Shown piece by piece: positions 1-5,002 of a DNA stretch of 5,100 bases. The position numbers and the translations under genes are program-made. Below the pieces are notes generated by a model that saw nothing but the letters and a program-made list of their open reading frames with translations, did not search any database and was not told the origin of the DNA. How positions within the stretch are numbered: the stretch's first letter is position 1; each line of letters begins with the position of its first letter. This DNA is from Candidatus Bipolaricaulota bacterium (GTDB taxonomy: Bacteria; Bipolaricaulota; Bipolaricaulia; Bipolaricaulales; Bipolaricaulaceae), in contig JACIWM010000079.1 in assembly GCA_014360945.1 (NCBI GenBank), positions 1 through 5,100 on the forward strand, in the 5' to 3' direction.

Positions 1-317
1 TGCATCTCCCGGCGCAGAAGCTTCATGGTCTTTTTGTCGGCGTGCACCACGTCCACCTCCCGGCCGAAGTGTTTGGAGCGGAACCAGACTTCACCGGAGG
101 TGGGTTCAATGAGGCGGAGAATGGTGCGGGCGCACGTGGTCTTTCCGCATCCGGACTCGCCTACCAGGCCCAGGGTCTCGCCCTCCCGGATGAAGAGGTC
201 CACCTCATCCACGGCCTTGACCCAGCCCACGATCCGGCGGAAGACCCCGCGGCGCACCGGGAAATACTTCTTCAGGCGGTTTACCCTCAGGAGGACCGTT
301 TCGCTCTTCACCGTCAT
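1..317 (-). CDS. oppF: Oligopeptide/dipeptide ABC transporter ATP-binding protein, OppF/DppF type (partial; C-terminus beyond window edge)
   Basis: This is the second ATPase of a peptide importer; on the cytoplasmic face it would pair with OppD to drive peptide uptake. Only the first 105 codons are present, and the gene leaves the window at position 1. The N-terminus has the OppF-like stretch KYFPVRRG (residues 17-24) followed by VKAVDEVD, then a Walker A motif GESGCGKT (53-60), and it ends at LLRREM, just before the expected Q-loop. I chose the ATG at 317; AAGGGGTGA lies a few bases upstream, close to a consensus Shine-Dalgarno. A GTG at 311 is an alternative, with GAGGA six bases upstream of it. 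The gene starts 10 nt after the oppD stop, so it is probably cotranslated. Family assignment is firm. Peptide, dipeptide or another oligo-solute as substrate cannot be decided from the ATPase alone. Confidence 0.9.
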   Translation of the reverse strand, partial: MTVKSETVLLRVNRLKKYFPVRRGVFRRIVGWVKAVDEVDLFIREGETLGLVGESGCGKTTCARTILRLIEPTSGEVWFRSKHFGREVDVVHADKKTMKLLRREM

Positions 318-327
318 TCCTCACCCC

Positions 328-1308
328 TTATGCGTAGAGCCAACATGCGGCGTGATGATTGGGGGCCACCTCTTTCAGGGGCGGCACTTCCCGCGTGCAG
401 ATCTCCATCACATGCGGGCAGCGTGGGTTGAATGGGCAACCCGGCGGAGCATCCAACGGGTCAGGCACAACCCCTTTGATCGGCTCAAGCCGCTTTTTCT
501 TCGTGGCCAAAGAGGGGATGGAGTTGAGAAGGCCCTGGGTGTAGGGGTGCTTCGGCTCATGGAAAAGGGGGCGCACGAGAGCATGCTCCACGACCTTCCC
601 CAAATACATCACCACCACCTCTTGGCACATCTCCGCCACCACCCCGAGGTTGTGGGTGATGAACATGATGGCCATCTTGAACCGCCGCTGAAGATCGCGC
701 ATGAGGTCCAAAACTTGCGCCTGGATGGTCACATCCAAAGCGGTGGTGGGCTCGTCGGCAATGAGAAGGGAGGGATTGCAGGAAAGGGCCATGGCAATCA
801 TCGCGCGCTGGCGCATGCCCCCGGAAAGCTGATGGGGATACTCATCCACCCGCTGCTCGGGCTCGGGAATTCCCACCTGCCGCAGCATCTCAATGGCCTT
901 CTTGCGCGCCTCTTTTTTGGAGACCTTCTGGTGGAGCATGATCGCTTCCATAATCTGGTAGCCCACGGTGAACACAGGGTTCAGGGAAGTCATGGGCTCC
1001 TGGAAGATCATGGCGATCTCTTTTCCTCGGATGGAGCGGTACTCCTTTCCCTTGGGGTGGAGGGTGGTGAGGTCCACGGTGCGGCCGTCGCGGTGGAGGA
1101 GGATGTGGCCGCCCACGATCTTCCCCGGTGGCATGGGGACAAGCCCCATGATGGAGAGGGCCGTCACGGATTTCCCACATCCGGACTCGCCCACAACCCC
1201 CAGCGTCTGTTGGGGCTCAATACGAAAAGTCACCCCGTCCACCGCCTTAACTACCCCGTCCTCCGTGTAGAAATAAGTCCGCAGTTCTTGAACATCAAGG
1301 AGCGGCAC
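328..1308 (-). CDS. oppD: Oligopeptide/dipeptide ABC transporter ATP-binding protein, OppD/DppD type
   Basis: This is the first ATPase of a peptide importer, 326 residues, the usual length for OppD/DppD. The ATPase elements appear in order: Walker A GESGCGKS (40-47), Q-loop Q103 in IFQEP, signature LSGGMRQR (161-168), Walker B LLIADEP (181-187) and switch histidine H219. The C-terminal oligopeptide-transporter extension has HPYTQGLL (254-261) and four cysteines, C291, C297, C304 and C322, spaced like the [4Fe-4S] site described in some DppD/OppD proteins; a cluster here is inferred. The start is GTG at 1308, chosen because a perfect AAGGAGG lies 4-5 nt upstream and residues 1-10 form the expected first strand. 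It follows secG by 9 nt and precedes oppF by 10 nt. No permease or substrate-binding gene lies between it and the promoter, so those partners must be downstream or elsewhere. Substrate specificity is unknown. Confidence 0.95.
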   Translation of the reverse strand: MPLLDVQELRTYFYTEDGVVKAVDGVTFRIEPQQTLGVVGESGCGKSVTALSIMGLVPMPPGKIVGGHILLHRDGRTVDLTTLHPKGKEYRSIRGKEIAMIFQEPMTSLNPVFTVGYQIMEAIMLHQKVSKKEARKKAIEMLRQVGIPEPEQRVDEYPHQLSGGMRQRAMIAMALSCNPSLLIADEPTTALDVTIQAQVLDLMRDLQRRFKMAIMFITHNLGVVAEMCQEVVVMYLGKVVEHALVRPLFHEPKHPYTQGLLNSIPSLATKKKRLEPIKGVVPDPLDAPPGCPFNPRCPHVMEICTREVPPLKEVAPNHHAACWLYA

Positions 1309-1320
1309 GTTTCCTCCTTA
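1309..1320 (-). promoter_or_regulatory. oppD ribosome binding site overlapping the secG stop codon
   Basis: Read on the minus strand the sequence is TAAGGAGGAAAC followed by the GTG start of oppD. The TAA is the stop codon of secG and also supplies the first bases of a consensus AAGGAGG Shine-Dalgarno. A ribosome finishing secG therefore sits on the oppD initiation site. This suggests translational coupling or reinitiation and settles the GTG at 1308 as the oppD start. Confidence 0.85.
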
Positions 1321-1548
1321 AAGCACGGCGAGAAGCACGCCCAACACGAAGAACGCCCCGCCCAGGAAGCCGATGGCGATTTTCCTCGGATCTTTACGCA
1401 CGTCTCGGCCAAAGACCGTGGCCGACATGCCCGCCCCAAACGCGCCACCCAACGTGGCGTGCTCGGACATGTGCATGAGCACCAGCGCCGTCAGCACAAA
1501 ACAGTCCAAGAAAAACAGGACCAACAAAACGGTGCGCAAGATGGCCAT
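1318..1548 (-). CDS. secG: Preprotein translocase subunit SecG
   Basis: SecG is the small third subunit of the SecYEG protein-conducting channel in the inner membrane; it stimulates SecA-driven export. The protein is 76 residues, normal for the family. It has two hydrophobic segments, about residues 4-26 and 57-76. Between them is a loop with LGGAFGAGMSATVFG (33-47), which matches the conserved GLGGAFG...S.LFG loop of SecG and is the deciding evidence. I used the ATG at 1548 because AAGGAG lies 8 nt upstream and the hydrophobic segment begins at once. The frame is open back to 1620, but that extension would overlap the pyrG start and carries no family similarity. SecG is the first gene of an operon continuing into oppD and oppF, an unusual partnership. 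A good sigma-70-type promoter sits directly upstream. Confidence 0.9.
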   Translation of the reverse strand: MAILRTVLLVLFFLDCFVLTALVLMHMSEHATLGGAFGAGMSATVFGRDVRKDPRKIAIGFLGGAFFVLGVLLAVL

Positions 1549-1556
1549 TTTGTCCG

Positions 1557-1562
1557 CTCCTT
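1557..1562 (-). promoter_or_regulatory. secG ribosome binding site
   Basis: The minus strand reads AAGGAG here, with 8 nt to the ATG at 1548. It decides in favour of this ATG over the longer open frame that reaches 1620. Confidence 0.75.
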
Positions 1563-1571
1563 TTTGGGCAG

Positions 1572-1601
1572 AGTATACGGGAGACAAACGGTTTGGTGCA
1601 A
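1572..1601 (-). promoter_or_regulatory. Promoter of the secG-oppD-oppF operon
   Basis: On the minus strand TTGCAC (1596-1601) is followed after 18 bp by TATACT (1572-1577), a good match to a housekeeping sigma-70 promoter. Transcription would begin near 1565, giving a leader of about 17 nt that just contains the Shine-Dalgarno of secG. Its -35 element shares bases 1596-1598 with the proposed -35 of the divergent pyrG promoter. The prediction is from sequence only. Confidence 0.65.
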
Positions 1602-1621
1602 GAACCTGGGATTCGTACAAT
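1593..1621 (+). promoter_or_regulatory. Promoter of the pyrG operon, possibly giving a leaderless transcript
   Basis: TTGGTG (1593-1598) is followed after 17 bp by TACAAT (1616-1621). The -10 hexamer overlaps the ATG at 1620, so transcription would begin near 1628-1629. The first usable codon would then be the TTG at 1629, exactly 7 nt after the hexamer, giving a transcript with little or no leader. No Shine-Dalgarno is present here, which fits. The -35 match is limited to TTG, but the spacing is ideal. Confidence 0.5.
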
Positions 1622-3221
1622 GAAGACGTTGGCTAAGTACGTGTTTGTCACGGGAGGTGTGGTCTCGGGCCTGGGAAAAGGCGTGGTGACCGCATCCTTG
1701 GGCTGCCTTCTTCGGGCCCGCGGGGTGAGTGTCACCCTCCAAAAGATCGACCCCTACCTAAACGTGGACGCCGGGACCATCAATCCCTATGAGCATGGTG
1801 AAGTTTTTGTGACCAAGGATGGCCTGGAGACGGACCTAGATATTGGTCACTACGAACGCTTTTTAAATCAGGATCTCGGCCGCCCCAACTACCTCACCAC
1901 CGGGCAGGTGTACTGGTCCGTGATCCAACGGGAACGCCGGGGCGACTATCTTGGCCGCACCGTCCAGGTCATTCCCCATGTGACCGAGGAGATCAAGGCC
2001 CGCATCCGCGGAGCACTGGAGGCTACAGGAAGCGAACTCGTGGTGGTGGAGGTAGGGGGAACGGTGGGGGATATCGAGGGCCTGCCCTACCTTGAGGCCA
2101 TCCGTCAGATGCGCGACGAGCTTCCGAGAGAGGACGTGGCCGTGATTCATCTCGCTTACGTTCCGATCCTTTCCACCACCGGCGAGTTGAAGACCAAGCC
2201 CACCCAGCACTCCGTGAAGGAACTTCGGGCCGCTGGAATCCAGCCGGACTTCATCGTCGCCCGTTGTCCCTTGCCCCTCCCCGATTCCTTGCGGAAAAAA
2301 ATCGCCCTTTTCTGTGATGTTCCCGTGGACCACGTGATCGAGGACCGGGATCTTCCCTCCATCTACGAGGTCCCCATCTGTCTTTCCGGGGAAGAGTTGG
2401 ACCTAAAACTCCTTCGTCGCCTCGAGCTTGCTCCAAAGGAAAGCGATCTTGCGGCTTGGCAGGATTTCCTTCGTCGCCTGAAAAACCCGGAAAGGTCGGT
2501 GCGGATCGCCATTGTCGGGAAGTATGTGGAATTGCACGATGCGTATTTATCCCTGGTGGAAGCTCTGCGCCATGCCGGAGCAGCGTTGGGTGCGCACGTG
2601 GAGATCCAGTGGATCCCAGCCGAGCGCGTGGAAAAAGAGGGAGAGGACGTGCTCAGGAACGTTCAAGGGATCATCGTTCCCGGAGGGTTCGGCGAACGGG
2701 GAATCGAGGGGAAGGTCAAGGCCGCGGACTATGCTCGCCGGAAAGGCACTCCATTTTTAGGGATTTGCTTGGGCCTGCAGGTGGCAGCCATCGCCTTCGC
2801 TCGTGCCGTTTTGGGTCGGAAAAACGCGAACTCCACGGAGTTCGACCCTCATACCCCTGACCCAGTGATCGATCTTTTACCCGAACAAAGTCGGATCCGG
2901 GAAAAAGGCGGGACCATGCGGCTTGGGGAGTATCCCGCGGACTTGGCCGAAGGAAGTAAAATTCGCGCCGCGTACGGAATGGCTCGCATTTACGAGCGGC
3001 ACCGCCACCGGTACGAGTTCAACCCCCAATATGTGGACCTCTTTTCCCGGGCGGGGTTCATCCCCTCCGCCCTCTCCCCGGACGGGAAACTCGTGGAGGC
3101 CCTGGAGCTTCGGGATCATCCTTGGTACGTGGCGGTTCAATTCCATCCGGAGTTCCGTTCACGGCCACTTCAGCCTCATCCCCTCTTCCTCGCCTTCCTT
3201 CAGGCATGTTTGTCCTCCTGA
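1620..3221 (+). CDS. pyrG: CTP synthase (glutamine hydrolysing)
   Basis: PyrG makes CTP from UTP, ATP and glutamine, the last step of de novo pyrimidine nucleotide synthesis, in the cytoplasm. The 533-residue length is typical. The N-terminal synthetase domain (about 1-270) starts with KYVFVTGGVVSGLGKG (6-21, P-loop), then KIDPY (42-46), HGEVFV (59-64), ETDLDIGHYER (70-80) and EVGGTVGDIE (144-153). The class I glutaminase domain (about 293-528) has PGGFGERG (354-361), GICLGLQ with nucleophile C383, GGTMRLG (430-436), RHRHRYE, and QFHPEF with H509 and E511 completing the triad. All catalytic residues are present. The ATG at 1620 is the conservative start and has no clear Shine-Dalgarno. A TTG at 1629 would give MAKYVFVTGG, the commonest family N-terminus, and fits a leaderless transcript from the overlapping promoter. 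The stop overlaps the next gene by 16 nt, so this is the first gene of a pyrG-lpt operon. Confidence 0.98.
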   Translation: MKTLAKYVFVTGGVVSGLGKGVVTASLGCLLRARGVSVTLQKIDPYLNVDAGTINPYEHGEVFVTKDGLETDLDIGHYERFLNQDLGRPNYLTTGQVYWSVIQRERRGDYLGRTVQVIPHVTEEIKARIRGALEATGSELVVVEVGGTVGDIEGLPYLEAIRQMRDELPREDVAVIHLAYVPILSTTGELKTKPTQHSVKELRAAGIQPDFIVARCPLPLPDSLRKKIALFCDVPVDHVIEDRDLPSIYEVPICLSGEELDLKLLRRLELAPKESDLAAWQDFLRRLKNPERSVRIAIVGKYVELHDAYLSLVEALRHAGAALGAHVEIQWIPAERVEKEGEDVLRNVQGIIVPGGFGERGIEGKVKAADYARRKGTPFLGICLGLQVAAIAFARAVLGRKNANSTEFDPHTPDPVIDLLPEQSRIREKGGTMRLGEYPADLAEGSKIRAAYGMARIYERHRHRYEFNPQYVDLFSRAGFIPSALSPDGKLVEALELRDHPWYVAVQFHPEFRSRPLQPHPLFLAFLQACLSS

Positions 3222-3814
3222 TCCTTTGCGGTTTGAGTTTTTCCGTTTTCGCACAAACGGCCACGCTCACGGCACCCTGGCTTTTGGTGTACGACGCGGA
3301 GGGCCGACCTCGCTGGGAGATCCGCATGGAGAAACTGGTGCGCACCAAAGACGGCTGGGAGGGAGAGAAAGTTTCCGTGACCCTCTTTTTCCAAGGGGAA
3401 CCAAGCATTTTCGTGGAAGCGGAAAAACTTTCCGCGGACCCTCTCGGCCGCCGCTGGAGTTTGAAAGAAGAGGTCTCCGGTCAGGGCCACGGCTTTTCCT
3501 TCACCGCCAAAGAAGCGTCCTGGACGGAACACTTGGTTCTTTTGGAATTTTCCGCCCAAAGAGAGGATCTTACGGTGTTTGCCGAGGAAGCGCACTGGGA
3601 ATTGAACGGACTTCTTGAGCTTTTCTCAGCCACGGCTAGCTCCGCTCAATGGTCCCTGTGCTTCTCCTATGGGCAATATAAAGACGGCACCCTTTTCGCC
3701 CAAGAAGTGGAGGCCGAGGGTTTTGGCCTCAAAATTCAAGCCGAATACCTTGAATTTTCGCCTGATGAAGGCCGGGCCAAATTCCGGGGGGTAAAAGTTG
3801 TCCGTAGTTCTTGA
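3206..3814 (+). CDS. LptC/LptA-like (OstA-fold) LPS export protein, periplasmic or membrane-anchored
   Basis: I infer a component of the lipopolysaccharide bridge that receives LPS from the inner-membrane Lpt transporter. The assignment rests on position directly before lptB and on architecture, not a diagnostic motif. The 202-residue protein begins with a hydrophobic stretch (1-17, ending VFAQ) that could be a cleaved signal peptide or a membrane anchor; it lacks the usual basic residues before it. A strand-rich body follows. It contains VYDAEGRPRWE (28-38), resembling the D-x-DG-x-P start of LptC domains. Four loosely similar units follow, each opening with a hydrophobic-x-A-x-x segment near residues 70, 99, 125 and 178, as in OstA-like jellyrolls. 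The ATG at 3206 lies inside the pyrG end (16-nt overlap) with only a weak AGG upstream, so translation is probably coupled. The end overlaps lptB by 17 nt. LptC versus LptA cannot be settled. Confidence 0.6.
   Translation: MFVLLILCGLSFSVFAQTATLTAPWLLVYDAEGRPRWEIRMEKLVRTKDGWEGEKVSVTLFFQGEPSIFVEAEKLSADPLGRRWSLKEEVSGQGHGFSFTAKEASWTEHLVLLEFSAQREDLTVFAEEAHWELNGLLELFSATASSAQWSLCFSYGQYKDGTLFAQEVEAEGFGLKIQAEYLEFSPDEGRAKFRGVKVVRSS
3786..3800 (+). promoter_or_regulatory. Translation start region of lptB (G-run, TTG start, inside the preceding gene)
   Basis: Six G residues (3786-3791) lie 6 nt before the TTG at 3798 and could pair, imperfectly, with the CCUCC of 16S rRNA. An in-frame TAA at 3792 excludes any earlier start. 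The whole region is coding sequence of the previous gene, whose stop is at 3812-3814, so initiation is probably coupled to that gene's translation. Confidence 0.5.
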
Positions 3815-4514
3815 GGGCCGGGATCTCTTGAAAAAATTCCGGCACGTGCGCGCCGTGGACGGCCTTTCCGTACTCTTTCGAGCCGGGGAGATCACCGGGC
3901 TTTTGGGTCCAAACGGCGCGGGAAAGACCACAACCCTGTACCTTCTTGCCGGATTTCTTAGGCCGAACCGGGGCGAGGTTTTTCTCTCCGGAAAAAGGAT
4001 CACCTCCTTTCCCTTTCATCGGCGGGCGAAACTAGGAATCCATTACCTTCCTCAAGAGCCCTCCGTTTTCCTGCGCACCACGGTGGCGGGAAACATCCGG
4101 CTGGCCTTGGCCGGAATGGGGCTGCGCTGGAATTCCCAGGTCATGGAGATCCTCGCCGATTTGGGCCTGGCCTCGCTGCTTCGGCGGAGGGTCACGGAGC
4201 TTTCCGCGGGCGAGCGAAGAAAAGTGGAGGTAGCCCGGGCCCTCGTGACCCGCCCCACTTTCTTGCTCCTCGATGAGCCGTTTTTGGGGGTGGACCCCCT
4301 CACCGTGGCCGAGCTTTCCTCCCTCGTGCGGCGTTTGGCCCAAAACCAAATTGGGATCGTCATCTGCGACCACAACGTGCGGGACACCCTGCGTCTTGTG
4401 GACCGCGCCTACCTCATCCAGGCCGGAAAAAAGGTCATGGAAGGAACGCCGAAGGAGATCGTGGCCGATGACCGGGCCCGCGCTGTCTACCTCGGGGAGA
4501 ATTTCGCCTTGTGA
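3798..4514 (+). CDS. lptB: Lipopolysaccharide export system ATP-binding protein LptB
   Basis: LptB is the cytoplasmic ATPase of the LptB2FG transporter, which extracts LPS from the inner membrane and pushes it through LptC/LptA to the outer membrane. The 238-residue length is typical. Elements in order: Walker A GPNGAGKT (37-44), family-specific RRAKLGIHYLPQEPSVF (75-91) with Q-loop Q86, signature LSAGERRKVE (135-144), Walker B FLLLDEP plus FLGVDP (155-167), and DHNVRDTL (191-198) with switch H192. The C-terminal YLGENFAL matches the usual LptB ending. The signature has alanine where most LptB proteins have the first glycine of LSGG. The start is TTG at 3798: a stop codon at 3792 closes the frame, and the first strand needs these residues. 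A G-run at 3786-3791 may serve as Shine-Dalgarno. LptF and LptG are not in the window. The last 28 bp overlap ogt, which runs the other way. Confidence 0.95.
   Translation: MSVVLEGRDLLKKFRHVRAVDGLSVLFRAGEITGLLGPNGAGKTTTLYLLAGFLRPNRGEVFLSGKRITSFPFHRRAKLGIHYLPQEPSVFLRTTVAGNIRLALAGMGLRWNSQVMEILADLGLASLLRRRVTELSAGERRKVEVARALVTRPTFLLLDEPFLGVDPLTVAELSSLVRRLAQNQIGIVICDHNVRDTLRLVDRAYLIQAGKKVMEGTPKEIVADDRARAVYLGENFAL
4487..4514. other. Convergent 3' overlap of lptB and ogt (28 bp)
   Basis: The plus-strand lptB stops at 4512-4514 and the minus-strand ogt stops at 4487-4489. The final 8-9 codons of both genes therefore share the same base pairs. LptB needs this stretch for its conserved YLGENFAL tail, so it is the constrained partner; the ogt tail (KAKFSPR) lies after its conserved domain. 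No room remains for an intergenic terminator, and transcripts of the two genes must be antisense to each other at their ends. Confidence 0.9.
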
Positions 4515-4960
4515 GCGACCTCCAGGGAAAGCAAGCGCTCTTTCCAAGAAAGGCCCGGCCCGAATCCGCCCAGGGTGTTCTTTCCCACGACCCTATGGCA
4601 GGGGATGAGGATGGGCACGGGATTTTTTGCCAAGGCCTGGCCCACGGCCCGGGCCGCGGTCGGCCGGCCCACCCGGCGGGCGAGCTCCCCATACGCTACC
4701 CTCTCCCCATACGGAATGCGCAAAAGCTCCGCCCAAACGGCCCGGAAAAATGGCGGGCCTTCCAAACGAACCGGCACGGAAAATTTGGCCCGCTCTCCAC
4801 AAAAATACTCGTTCAACTCCCGGGAAAGCCTTTCCAACAGCGGGCTGTCCGAAGATGACGGCTCCCGAAAGTCGCCAGGAAAGCGTAGAGCCAGGATCTC
4901 CTCTCCTTCCCAACGGGCGTAAAAAGTACCCCAGACAGTGGGAACCTTTCCCCAGGGCAT
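4487..4960 (-). CDS. ogt: Methylated-DNA--[protein]-cysteine S-methyltransferase (O6-alkylguanine-DNA alkyltransferase)
   Basis: This suicidal repair protein transfers the alkyl group from O6-alkylguanine (and O4-alkylthymine) in DNA to its own cysteine. It is 157 residues, the size of a stand-alone Ogt/MGMT without an Ada N-domain. The conserved C-terminal domain starts near FFRAVWAELLRIPYGERVAYGE (71-92). It continues with RPTAARAVGQALAKNP (99-114), holding the helix-turn-helix arginine finger (R104) and N113. The active site PCHRVV (120-125) has C121 as alkyl acceptor, and GFGPGLSWKERLLSLE (132-147) closes the domain. The residues before 70 form the variable N-terminal domain. The ATG at 4960 is the only plausible start; no Shine-Dalgarno precedes it. 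The 3' end crosses into lptB (28-bp convergent overlap), and a divergent gene starts 42 bp upstream. Family assignment is firm; the symbol could equally be mgt. Confidence 0.95.
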   Translation of the reverse strand: MPWGKVPTVWGTFYARWEGEEILALRFPGDFREPSSSDSPLLERLSRELNEYFCGERAKFSVPVRLEGPPFFRAVWAELLRIPYGERVAYGELARRVGRPTAARAVGQALAKNPVPILIPCHRVVGKNTLGGFGPGLSWKERLLSLEVAHKAKFSPR

Positions 4961-4967
4961 ACGGGAG

Positions 4968-4973
4968 CTTAAA
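4968..4973 (-). promoter_or_regulatory. Possible -10 element of ogt (leaderless)
   Basis: The minus strand reads TTTAAG, matching TATAAT at four of six positions, exactly 7 nt before the ogt ATG. A TTGTAC (4989-4994) could be a -35 element, but the 15-bp spacer is short. The case rests on the absence of a Shine-Dalgarno and on spacing identical to two better examples in the window. It is weak alone. Confidence 0.25.
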
Positions 4974-4989
4974 CCTTGGGGTCGGTTAG

Positions 4990-4995
4990 TACAAT
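4990..4995 (+). promoter_or_regulatory. -10 element of the gene starting at 5003, leaderless geometry
   Basis: TACAAT is the same hexamer proposed for pyrG and lies exactly 7 nt before a GTG start. No good -35 is visible; CTTAAA at 4968-4973 with a 16-bp spacer is the best and is poor. No Shine-Dalgarno precedes the GTG, which fits transcription starting at or next to the start codon. Confidence 0.45.
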
Positions 4996-5002
4996 CTCGG
5001 CC

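Noticed and set aside
148..1191. Identical 14-mer CATCCGGACTCGCC in oppF and oppD
   Set aside because: It encodes the shared Walker A segment GESGCG of two paralogous ATPases, so no recombination or regulatory role need be invoked.
1549..1620. N-terminal extension of SecG to a start at 1620
   Set aside because: The extra 24 residues lack SecG similarity, would run through the secG promoter, and the ATG at 1548 has a good Shine-Dalgarno.
25..1623. A 532-codon open frame on the plus strand, antisense to oppF, oppD and secG
   Set aside because: It is an exact antisense shadow of three well-supported genes, is rich in His/Arg/Gly as expected from reading GC-rich coding DNA backwards, and shows no recognisable domain or ribosome binding site.
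3122..3205. Upstream TTG start for the LptC-like gene at 3122
   Set aside because: It would add 28 residues read out of frame from the conserved QFHPEF region of pyrG, and the hydrophobic signal/anchor begins at the ATG at 3206.
2923..3618. A 231-codon open frame across the pyrG/LptC-like junction in another frame
   Set aside because: Both overlapped genes are better supported in their own frames. This one has Ser/Arg/Pro-rich shadow composition and no family resemblance.
4526..4545. Hairpin GGAAAG/CTTTCC as a terminator for lptB or ogt
   Set aside because: The stem is six pairs with an eight-base loop, there is no T-tract on either strand, and it lies inside ogt coding sequence.
4684..4711. 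Direct repeat CTCCCCATACG occurring twice close together
   Set aside because: It encodes two similar short stretches of Ogt (PYGE and AYGE on the minus strand), a normal consequence of the protein sequence.
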